Positions 6,678 to 13,015 of a DNA stretch of 15,259 nucleotides are shown one piece after another. The translations under genes and the position numbers were made by a program. Source of the stretch: Deltaproteobacteria bacterium (GTDB taxonomy: Bacteria; Desulfobacterota; DAOWNY01); assembly GCA_030642325.1 (NCBI GenBank), contig DAOWNY010000013.1:1-15259 (forward strand). Reading direction: 5' to 3'. The notes below the pieces were generated by a model. The model ran no database searches. It saw only the letters and a list, made by a program, of their open reading frames with translations, and was not told where the DNA came from. Within the stretch, counting starts at the first letter, position 1; each line of letters begins with the position of its first letter.

Positions 6678-7547
6678 ATGCAAATTGTATCGGAGAACAA
6701 AGAACCGCTGGATCTCAAAAGAAGAAAATTTCTGATCAGGGGATCAGCCTTTTTACTGGGAAGCCTCTTGGAAATAATGCCTTTTTCAAACTTAAGTTCA
6801 GAGGCCGGCCAAAAATCTTCCCTCACAAATCTAATATCAGTTACATCACACCTCCAAAAAATTCCCCCTGATCCCTGCATGGCATTAATCATTGATGACA
6901 TCGGCAACAATATCCCCCACGCCAAACAATTTTTGGACCTGGGCGTGCCTTTGACTTTCTCCATTCTTCCCAGTCTTCCCCATTCCAGTTACCTTGCTGA
7001 AAAAATTTACGAATTCGGCCACGAGATTATGCTTCACCTTCCCATGGAACCTTATCAACGGAATCTGAACCCGGGTCCGGGGGCATTATATATAAACCAT
7101 TCTTCGGAAGCCATCGCCAAAACCATTAAAAAAAACCTCCTGAGTGTCCCGCTGGTTACCGGGGTTAACAATCATATGGGTTCACGGTTTACCTCATCTG
7201 AAAATAAGATGAAAGAAGTCCTGACAATTTTAAAAAAATCCGGCCTCTTCTTCATTGACAGCCTGACCACCCACCAATCCATCGCCTATAAAACTGCAAA
7301 ACATCTCAATTTAGAATCAAACTTCCGTAATATTTTTCTGGATAACTTTGTTGATGAGAAGGCAATACTAACGCAACTAAACAGACTGGAAATGCACGCC
7401 ATAAAGCACGGCCATGCTATTGGAATTGGACACCCTCACCCGCAGACTGCCAGGGCAATTCGACAATTTCTTTTAAAACCCGAAAGGATAAGGGCTCCCC
7501 TGGTATATGCATCGAAATTATTTGAAAAAAAGAGGGAATTATTGTAA
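6678..7547 (+). CDS. Divergent polysaccharide deacetylase (YibQ/COG2861), likely Tat-exported
   Basis: The protein belongs to the divergent polysaccharide deacetylase family, a NodB-like fold found in the envelope of many Gram-negative bacteria. From the ATG at 6678 it has 289 residues. Residues 12-20 read LDLKRRKFL followed by a hydrophobic stretch (RGSAFLLGSLLEIM), a good match to a twin-arginine signal. The catalytic-domain landmarks follow: ALIIDDIGNN (69-78), FSILP (94-98), EIMLHLPMEP (116-125), NNHMGS (164-169), FFIDS (191-195) and GIGHPHPQT near the C-terminus. The frame extends upstream to a TTG at 6615, but neither start has a strong ribosome binding site; the ATG is preferred because it puts the twin arginines at 15-16. 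The next gene begins 15 bases after the stop, so the two are probably co-transcribed from the promoter at 6451. The exact substrate is unknown. Confidence 0.88.
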   Translation: MQIVSENKEPLDLKRRKFLIRGSAFLLGSLLEIMPFSNLSSEAGQKSSLTNLISVTSHLQKIPPDPCMALIIDDIGNNIPHAKQFLDLGVPLTFSILPSLPHSSYLAEKIYEFGHEIMLHLPMEPYQRNLNPGPGALYINHSSEAIAKTIKKNLLSVPLVTGVNNHMGSRFTSSENKMKEVLTILKKSGLFFIDSLTTHQSIAYKTAKHLNLESNFRNIFLDNFVDEKAILTQLNRLEMHAIKHGHAIGIGHPHPQTARAIRQFLLKPERIRAPLVYASKLFEKKRELL

Positions 7548-7562
7548 ATCCACTACCTTTGG

Positions 7563-8243
7563 ATGCCCGGTTGCTTCATTACTCGTCTTTTGCATGCAGT
7601 GGGTATTAATAAAATAAAGGGGGCTGCTATTAATACCAACTATGAAAAAATTATACAGGATTACCTCTCTAAGTTTTACGACAATCTACCCCCTCATCCG
7701 GAAATGGCACTGAGTGCCCGAAGAGAGGGTAATCACTTCTACTTCCAGGCCTTTGGAGAAAAATGCTGTCTAAAGCCGGGGGTGATCTCCCTTTCCGGAA
7801 AACCTGCCGTTGGACCCAAGGGGCTAATTATCTCATTATATGCAAATCACGCCAAACCGGAACCCATTTTGCTCGAGCCCCTTAAAGCCTTCAAAGACTT
7901 TCCCAACAGCATGCCCTATCAAGGCGCCTTTACTGCAAACAGCGAAAGACTTCTCACCCCTTATGTCGCCGCCATCAAAAAACAACAAATCCATATTCAA
8001 AAACAATATAATAATATAGATATTGAAGCTGGGCAAACAAGGCATGAGGGCGACTTTTCCTTCCTCCTCTATCCTCTTCCTAAAATAGCCCTGTTGTATA
8101 TCTTCTACCTCCCTGATGAAGAATTTCCAGCTTCCGCAACCTGCCTGTTTTCTTCCAATGCTTTGCATTTTATGCCTCTGGATGGAATAGCAGATACGGC
8201 GGAACATACTTCTCGAAAAATTATACAACTTATTGATAAGTAA
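7563..8243 (+). CDS. DUF3786 domain protein
   Basis: This 226-residue protein resembles the DUF3786 family (PF12654), common in anaerobic bacteria, sometimes joined to Fe-S or corrinoid-related domains; function unknown. Family-like stretches are LKPGVISLSGKPAVGPKGLI in the middle, FKDFPNSMPYQGAF and, most telling, GDFSFLLYPLPKIALLYIFY followed by DEEFPASATCLFSSNALHFM and a short C-terminal helix. It has no signal peptide and few cysteines (a CC pair in GEKCCLK), so no Fe-S cluster is predicted. The ATG at 7563 has only a weak upstream purine run. The short gap behind the deacetylase gene suggests one transcript, though an exported deacetylase and a cytosolic DUF3786 protein have no obvious link. 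Confidence 0.82.
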   Translation: MPGCFITRLLHAVGINKIKGAAINTNYEKIIQDYLSKFYDNLPPHPEMALSARREGNHFYFQAFGEKCCLKPGVISLSGKPAVGPKGLIISLYANHAKPEPILLEPLKAFKDFPNSMPYQGAFTANSERLLTPYVAAIKKQQIHIQKQYNNIDIEAGQTRHEGDFSFLLYPLPKIALLYIFYLPDEEFPASATCLFSSNALHFMPLDGIADTAEHTSRKIIQLIDK

Positions 8244-8588
8244 TGGTATCCTTTCAGTGGTCAATCAGTGGTCAATTTTAATATTGTTCAGGTTATTGAA
8301 CCTGGAGTGAAAAGGAAAGTTTTTAATTCCCATGATCCCATAAAATGGTTGACTAGAAAATTTAATTGTGATAAATTGCCTTCAACGTGACGGGTTATTG
8401 GCGAACATACGTATCGTCGCAGCTATATGCTTTTTTGCATTTTGTAAAATCATCCGAGTGACACTAAATAATTTTTTTATCCCATTGGAACTAAATAAAT
8501 TACCAATTATTTAGGAGTTTGGCAGTAAATACTAATTGGCCAGGAGTTAAATTCTTACCTTTACTCAAAACAAAGAAGGGAGATAAAG
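8244..8588. other. Intergenic gap with small repeats and hairpin
   Basis: About 345 bases without a gene. It holds an 11-base tandem duplication, CAGTGGTCAAT twice (8255-8276), and a hairpin of 8 pairs, TTCAGGTT-ATTG-AACCTGGA (8287-8306). That hairpin lacks a T-run directly behind it, so it is at most a weak end signal for the DUF3786 transcript. A promoter candidate follows. Confidence 0.6.
8349..8377 (+). promoter_or_regulatory. Candidate sigma70-type promoter for the zinc-ribbon/tRNA-Phe unit
   Basis: TTGACT (8349-8354), a 17-base spacer and TAAATT (8372-8377) match the sigma70 pattern at most positions with ideal spacing. It points toward the zinc-ribbon gene, about 210 bases away. In AT-rich DNA such matches arise by chance fairly often. 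Confidence 0.35.
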
Positions 8589-9023
8589 GTGAAGTGCCCC
8601 AAATGCGGATATGTTAGCTTTGATTATTATGACAATTGCAAGCAATGCAATGAAGACTTAACTTCACTCAAAAAAAGTCTCAAAATTAATTCTATTAAGC
8701 CTACATCGTTTTCATATTTAATGGAGGAAAACAGAGAGCCTGATCCGGATGAGACAATAACCAGCACTACTATTGAGAAAGAATTTCCATCGGAAGAAGA
8801 AATACCTTTATCATTGGAAGAAGTTCCGGAAAAAATAGAAGAAAAAACAGAGCCCAATGAGGAGACTGATCTCGAACTAATTGAACCTGAAAGCGATGAA
8901 GTTCAAAAAGCCACCGGTACAAAACAGGAAGATGTCTTTAAAGAGGTGGAAGAAGAACTGTCAGACCTTGAAGACGTTGAATTAGAATTAGTTGAAGAAG
9001 ACGAAGAGGAAGGAAAAGGATAA
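8589..9023 (+). CDS. Small zinc-ribbon protein with acidic tail
   Basis: The protein has 144 residues and starts at a GTG preceded by AAGGGAG about six bases upstream. The N-terminus is a compact zinc ribbon: C3-x2-C6-x10-C17-x2-C20 in MKCPKCGYVSFDYYDNCKQC. The rest, from about residue 45, is low-complexity and strongly acidic (runs such as EEELSDLEDVELELVEEDEE), probably disordered. No catalytic motif or membrane segment is present. I recall proteins with this N-terminus as common in deltaproteobacteria, without a known function. A nucleic-acid or protein contact through the ribbon, with the acidic tail as a nucleic-acid mimic or chaperone-like arm, is only a guess. Its stop codon lies 15 bases before tRNA-Phe, so the two probably share a transcript. 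Confidence 0.85.
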   Translation: MKCPKCGYVSFDYYDNCKQCNEDLTSLKKSLKINSIKPTSFSYLMEENREPDPDETITSTTIEKEFPSEEEIPLSLEEVPEKIEEKTEPNEETDLELIEPESDEVQKATGTKQEDVFKEVEEELSDLEDVELELVEEDEEEGKG

Positions 9024-9038
9024 AAATTAATAACTCGT

Positions 9039-9114
<76 letters not shown>

Positions 9115-9132
9115 GTAAATTTCAATACTATC

Positions 9133-9168
9133 AGAGGGTTAAGGTTACAAACTTAGCCCTCTTTTTTT
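9133..9168 (+). terminator. Intrinsic terminator after tRNA-Phe
   Basis: AGAGGGTTAAG (9133-9143) pairs with CTTAGCCCTCT (9152-9162) over 11 pairs with one G-T wobble, around an 8-base loop, followed by a run of seven T. It ends the zinc-ribbon/tRNA-Phe unit. Confidence 0.92.
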
Positions 9169-9270
9169 ATGTATCAACATCTGTGTGTGGATTTTTTTGC
9201 CTGTTCATACACAGCCATTTTATTGCGCTCTGCTTGTCACTCACACTGTGCAAATAAATCTCAGTAAGTA

Positions 9271-9304
9271 AAAGGGGACAGGCGAATAATACTTGCACTT
9301 TTTT
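9271..9304 (+). repeat. AAAGGGGACAGG motif, possible remnant of a REP-type element
   Basis: AAAGGGGACAGGC is followed within 20 bases by a T-run. From memory, similar AAAGGGGACAGG-plus-T-run words recur near REP-associated tyrosine transposases in proteobacteria. Only one copy is in the window and no transposase gene is present, so this is a weak call. Confidence 0.25.
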
Positions 9305-9353
9305 CGATAAATGACCGGCAATCGACAGTCATTTTTTGGTTTCCGCTTGGATT

Positions 9354-10130
9354 TCACCTTTCCCGTTTTTGTTCCAGTAAATGCCAGGCATCCCTGAATT
9401 GAAAATATTTGCTTTGTTTGGGATTAATTGGGATACTGGCCCCATTTTTGGGCATGGCATCGTAGGGAATAATATAATGGGCATCATTGTTCCAATTGCC
9501 CCGGCAGATACAGATAAAAAAATCGCAATCCTTCCTTTTTAACTTTGTGAGCGAAATACTGAAAAATCGGCTATTGCTTCCGGAGGCTACCTTAACATTT
9601 ATATTATGGCCATTAATCAAGATATTGCGAAAACTTCCCTTTATCGGGGTTTCTAAATTAAATCCCATGATTTTGACCATCTCCACCACCCCGGGCATAA
9701 AAAATAACTGCTTCGCCTTTAACTTGGCTTTAGTTTTTTGCACCGGCGTTTTTTTTATCACCTTCTTTCTCACCAGAATTTCGGAGTAAGGGAACCCATA
9801 TATTTTGTCGCAAAGGATGCGGGCATACTCCCGTGAAAAGCCAAAACGCCGGCCTGCGTCGGCAAGCGCTGCATAAGGGTCTTCGATGATATTTCGGAAA
9901 ACGGCGATGGATCCTGGTCCGTATTTCTTTTCAAACTTTTCCAAGAAGTAATCCGGCCTGCCTTTTTTCCGGACTTTTCCAACTCGCTTATTTACCGGTG
10001 TTCCGGCGTTCAGCATTCGAGCAATTTCAAGGTTGTAAAGTTTCCCCTCTTTAAACTTTTCGTTGATAAGTTCTTTGGGATTTATGTTGAATCCCCCGGT
10101 TACTCTGGTTTGCTGTTCATTTATTTGCAT
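9354..10130 (-). CDS. HTH protein with degenerate PD-(D/E)XK-like nuclease region
   Basis: From the ATG at 10130, which has a near-perfect AAGGAGGT five bases upstream, the protein has 258 residues. The open frame continues to an ATG at 10268 but would overlap the upstream gene and lacks such a site. Residues 83-112 (DPYAALADAGRRFGFSREYA and on) look like a sigma-region-4 type helix-turn-helix. A basic linker follows (121-141). Residues 165-223 resemble the core of a PD-(D/E)XK endonuclease: a strand pair FRNILINGHNINVKVA, then KDCDFFICICR and HYIIPYDA. Where active relatives would have Asp and E-x-K, this protein has Asn169 and N178-V-K180. If that alignment is right, it binds DNA but does not cut. 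I do not recognise a named family. It lies 118 bases downstream of the nucleoside hydrolase-FmdE gene. Confidence 0.7.
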   Translation of the reverse strand: MQINEQQTRVTGGFNINPKELINEKFKEGKLYNLEIARMLNAGTPVNKRVGKVRKKGRPDYFLEKFEKKYGPGSIAVFRNIIEDPYAALADAGRRFGFSREYARILCDKIYGFPYSEILVRKKVIKKTPVQKTKAKLKAKQLFFMPGVVEMVKIMGFNLETPIKGSFRNILINGHNINVKVASGSNSRFFSISLTKLKRKDCDFFICICRGNWNNDAHYIIPYDAMPKNGASIPINPKQSKYFQFRDAWHLLEQKRER

Positions 10131-10248
10131 TAGGACCTCCTTACTGCTTGTGGCTGGTGGCTGGTGATCAGAATCAATGTAAACCAATTCCTTTATTGTT
10201 AAAACGTTTTGTTCGGTAACTGAATTTATGCCGATAAACCCTGAAAAA

Positions 10249-11727
10249 TTACTCATATAACTCGTCAAATATTTCCTTACGATCCAGATTTAACCAGTAG
10301 TCGATGGATAATTTCCGGATATGGGCAAAGTATTCCGGATTTAATCCGCCATATTTTTTAAGTGCTCTCCGGATATCCGCCCTGATCATGTCCCACACTT
10401 CTTCTTTGAGCTGCAAGGTCAATTTTCGATTTTCGTAAATAAACATTGCTGCTGCGCTTTGTTCCCGGCTGGAAATCCTGATGGCTCCCCGGCCAAGACT
10501 GGCCCCGGTGGCTACCTGAAGCCCGTCGTTCATGCAGCTCAGAGGTGGAGCATTTCCCGCCCTGGAGATAACTTCCAGATGATCGAAGGGCGCCTCCAGA
10601 ATCTCCCGCGCCCTGATCCCCATTTTAGCGCCAACAATCGAGTAAATCCCCAAATGTCGGTGAAACTCATTGGTCAAAAGACACGCCTTCCACTCCTCAA
10701 GACCATACCTTCCAATTATCTCTGTTACGTAAGGAGCGACATCTTTACGAAATAGAGAGGGTTCGGTCGGAAATTCTTTTAAAGTAACCGGATTGCGCAT
10801 GCTGAGATGAAAATCGGAGGGATGTCCCAAAAGTCTTAAATAAACATTTAGAACCTCGTGGGCCCTAAAACCTGAAAGGTCCATTAAATTGGCGTCATCG
10901 GCGGCCGGTGTAAATTTGAAAAGGGAGGGCCGATTAAGATAGATCGCTGTCATCTCATCCCAGATTCGGAAATGACCTTCAGATAATAGTTTTTTGATTG
11001 CCGGAGTTTCGTGAATACTCGTTATAAAGCAGGCGGCTGGAGTATCCATAGTTTTGATCCGGTCATATAACTTTTTGTCAAATCGAAGCAATTTCTCTTC
11101 GGAAATGTTGAAGGAGTAAATAGTCATGCCGGACTTGAAAACAATACCGGCAGATTGAGGATCACGGAGATAGTTCCAGTCCGGATCCTGGTCATCCGGG
11201 AAGCTTCCAAAAAATATCACCCGGGAGATCTTCTTCTTTATTTTCCGGTCCAGCAAAAGTGCGTCGGCGAGATTGGTGAGCGGACCGAGGCAAAGATAAA
11301 CTGCTTTTTCTTTTCGGTTATTTAAGGTTTCAACAATCTTTTTGGCAGCGGAAATTTCAACTGCGGTTTCCAACCCTTCAGGTGAAAGCTTTGGCAGGTT
11401 CAGGTCCTCCGACCACGATCTCCAGGGAGGAGCCGGCCTGTTTTTCGATCTTCCGGCGGCAATTGGTATTTTTCCCTTTTTAAAATATTCCAAAACCAGT
11501 TTTAGATTATTATACCCCACCCTGGGTGAAACCGCTCCGTCAGAAGTGACCATCAAAGAAATATCCGCCATATCCGAATTGAGAATCATAGTAAGCGCTC
11601 TAATGTCATCCAGGGCCATATCCGTATCAACCAGGAGGTTAATTTTGTAAGTGTGGGCATCCGGATAACGGGGCAAGAGAAAAAGGAAGCACAGAATTAA
11701 TATTACCGCAAATTTTTTCCGGATCAT
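10249..11727 (-). CDS. Exported nucleoside hydrolase fused to an FmdE-like domain
   Basis: The protein has 492 residues from ATG 11727, chosen because GAGGT lies five bases upstream; an in-frame ATG at 11739 overlaps that site. Residues 1-25 form a Sec-type signal (MIRKKF, a hydrophobic core, then YPDA before HTY). Residues 29-330 follow the inosine/uridine nucleoside hydrolase fold: DTDMALDD at 34-41 (metal-binding Asp cluster), CLGPLTNLADAL at 146-157, VIFFGS, DPQSAGIVF at 189-197 and WDEMTAIYL at 256-264, where the family's HD reads WD. Residues 345-440 resemble FmdE: NEFHRHLGIYSIVGAKMG, then SCMNDGLQVATGASLGRG at 397-414. Two cysteines of classical FmdE (after HGHL and in TGC) are replaced by Gly and Ala; Cys398 remains. 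The C-terminal 50 residues are helical. Encoded 71 bases after the tetrapyrrole methylase-like gene, it is probably its periplasmic partner. The substrate is unknown. Confidence 0.82.
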   Translation of the reverse strand: MIRKKFAVILILCFLFLLPRYPDAHTYKINLLVDTDMALDDIRALTMILNSDMADISLMVTSDGAVSPRVGYNNLKLVLEYFKKGKIPIAAGRSKNRPAPPWRSWSEDLNLPKLSPEGLETAVEISAAKKIVETLNNRKEKAVYLCLGPLTNLADALLLDRKIKKKISRVIFFGSFPDDQDPDWNYLRDPQSAGIVFKSGMTIYSFNISEEKLLRFDKKLYDRIKTMDTPAACFITSIHETPAIKKLLSEGHFRIWDEMTAIYLNRPSLFKFTPAADDANLMDLSGFRAHEVLNVYLRLLGHPSDFHLSMRNPVTLKEFPTEPSLFRKDVAPYVTEIIGRYGLEEWKACLLTNEFHRHLGIYSIVGAKMGIRAREILEAPFDHLEVISRAGNAPPLSCMNDGLQVATGASLGRGAIRISSREQSAAAMFIYENRKLTLQLKEEVWDMIRADIRRALKKYGGLNPEYFAHIRKLSIDYWLNLDRKEIFDELYE

Positions 11728-11798
11728 TATTGACCTCATAATGTAGGTGTTTAGAAATAAGATTTATGTTCCAACTTCCTGATTATCCGGGTCAAAAG

Positions 11799-12719
11799 CT
11801 AATGATCCGGCTTTGCAAGGTTTTTGTTTTGTCGCTTCATGGTCGCTTCATAGGGTTTACCTTCCAGGAAGCGGCCGATGAATAACAGGCCCATGAATCG
11901 TTCCTTGTCCAGGGATAATTTCTGCCCCATATCTGATATCGTGCCCCGGATAATACGCTCCCGGTCGGGATGCCCTGCCCAGTAAACCACTGCGCAGGGC
12001 ATATCAGGGGGAAGTGCTTCCTTCAGGGAAAAAAACAGCTTATCGGGTTGAGTCAGGGCCATGTACAGGATCATGGTTGTCGGATATTTGGCCAGATCTT
12101 TAAGTATTTGGAGGTCCTTCATTTCCGGATCAGTCAGAAAAAAGGGAGCTGTCTGCATCACAAACCGGGTATCATAAGCCGGGATGATACTTTTCCCCAG
12201 AGCGGCCATGGCAGCAGCGTCGCAACCCATGCCTGGAATGATAACTACCTCGGCCGGGTCAAAATGCTCGATATACCAATGACCGGGACCAAAAAGGCAA
12301 GGGTTGCCGGAATCAAGCAGCCCCACGTCTTTTCCCTGGTCCAAAAGGAGCTTTATCTGCTCCACTCTTTCATTCCGTATCCGGAAACGCTCTTTCTTAA
12401 AAATCTCCGTCTCCTCCTTATCCAGTTTTTTATAGCTTTTGCCTTTATAATCCCAGAATCCTTTCCAGGGATCAAATATAACCGGTTTATTTCCCACATA
12501 TTCAGCAAAGAGCTTCACATGTTTCTCCGGGGCTATTATGACATCCATTCTTTTGATCATGTCCAATGCCTGAAGGGTAGCCATCTGCGGTCCGGCCGGG
12601 CCGACGCCGATTACATAAAAGTGGCCCCGGCCCCAGGCAAAGGACTTGGGAGGAAAAATCCATCCTGCCACGACCAAAACCATAAGCATAAACAAAGTTA
12701 TCTTCTTCATTCTTTTCAT
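11799..12719 (-). CDS. Exported tetrapyrrole-methylase-like protein (CobI/CbiL-type fold)
   Basis: The 306 residues begin with a clear signal peptide: MKRMKK, a hydrophobic core at 8-22 and PPKSFA before W29. The mature part is a tetrapyrrole methylase (PF00590), whose members normally methylate precorrins or uroporphyrinogen in the cytoplasm using SAM. Landmarks: FYVIGVGPAGPQMATLQALD (34-53), VGLLDSGNPCLFGPG (132-146), EVVIIPGMGCDAAAMAALG (157-175), TTMILYMAL (214-222) and VVYWAGHPDRERIIRGTISD (244-263). The GPGDP signature is GPAGP and the second GDP is GNP, so two conserved acids are missing. SAM is not expected in the periplasm, so binding of a tetrapyrrole or other cofactor without methylation is likelier than catalysis. 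AAGGGA precedes the ATG at 12719. It sits between the TonB receptor, 296 bases upstream, and the nucleoside hydrolase-FmdE gene. The fold and signal peptide are well supported; the role is inferred. Confidence 0.85.
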   Translation of the reverse strand: MKRMKKITLFMLMVLVVAGWIFPPKSFAWGRGHFYVIGVGPAGPQMATLQALDMIKRMDVIIAPEKHVKLFAEYVGNKPVIFDPWKGFWDYKGKSYKKLDKEETEIFKKERFRIRNERVEQIKLLLDQGKDVGLLDSGNPCLFGPGHWYIEHFDPAEVVIIPGMGCDAAAMAALGKSIIPAYDTRFVMQTAPFFLTDPEMKDLQILKDLAKYPTTMILYMALTQPDKLFFSLKEALPPDMPCAVVYWAGHPDRERIIRGTISDMGQKLSLDKERFMGLLFIGRFLEGKPYEATMKRQNKNLAKPDH

Positions 12720-12750
12720 AGTTTATTCCCTTATCCTGATTTGATTTGCT

Positions 12751-12806
12751 GTAACCGTTCACGGGGGGTAAAAATCTATCTAACACTTACCCCTGTGAAT
12801 GGTTAC
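12751..12806. repeat. Inverted repeat of the GTAACCGTTCACGG family
   Basis: GTAACCGTTCACGGGGGGTAA (arms of about 20 bases, here 12751-12771) is mirrored by a similar right arm at 12787-12806 with a few mismatches, around a 15-base AT-rich middle. The outer bases match the ends of the MITE-like repeats at 1336 and 4934, so this may be a minimal member of that family. It lies just upstream of the tetrapyrrole methylase-like gene. Confidence 0.65.
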
Positions 12807-12871
12807 GATTTGTTGTAACAATCTGTTTCGTCGCACGTTCCAGGCAAACCTTTTGCGATAACAACAGGGTA

Positions 12872-12970
12872 TGTCATTGCGAGCGAGAGTGAAACAATCT
12901 CATTTTAAGGATGGTAGTATTTGTTCCTCAGCTTTGAGATTGCTTTGCTCGGGGAGGACTCGCAATGACA
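12872..12970. repeat. Complete TGTCATTGCGAG palindromic element
   Basis: The left end TGTCATTGCGAGCGAGAG...GAAACAATCTC and the right end GAGATTGC...GGACTCGCAATGACA are inverted repeats of roughly 30 bases, around a middle of about 35 bases. It is the full form of the half copies at 1514 and 5023. Similar elements are widespread bacterial palindromic repeats. It lies in the gap between the TonB receptor and the methylase-like gene, where its transcript could fold into a long hairpin. Confidence 0.8.
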
Positions 12971-13015
12971 TAAATTTCTAAGTTTTTTGTCTGTCTATAA
13001 GACGTATGTATTTCG

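Noticed and set aside
8287..8306. Hairpin behind the DUF3786 gene as an intrinsic terminator
   Set aside because: The stem is good, but no T-run follows directly; it is mentioned only in the gap description.
11970..12818. 282-codon open frame on the plus strand opposite the tetrapyrrole-methylase-like gene
   Set aside because: It is the antisense of a well-supported gene, with no family signature and an unusual composition rich in His, Gly and Cys.
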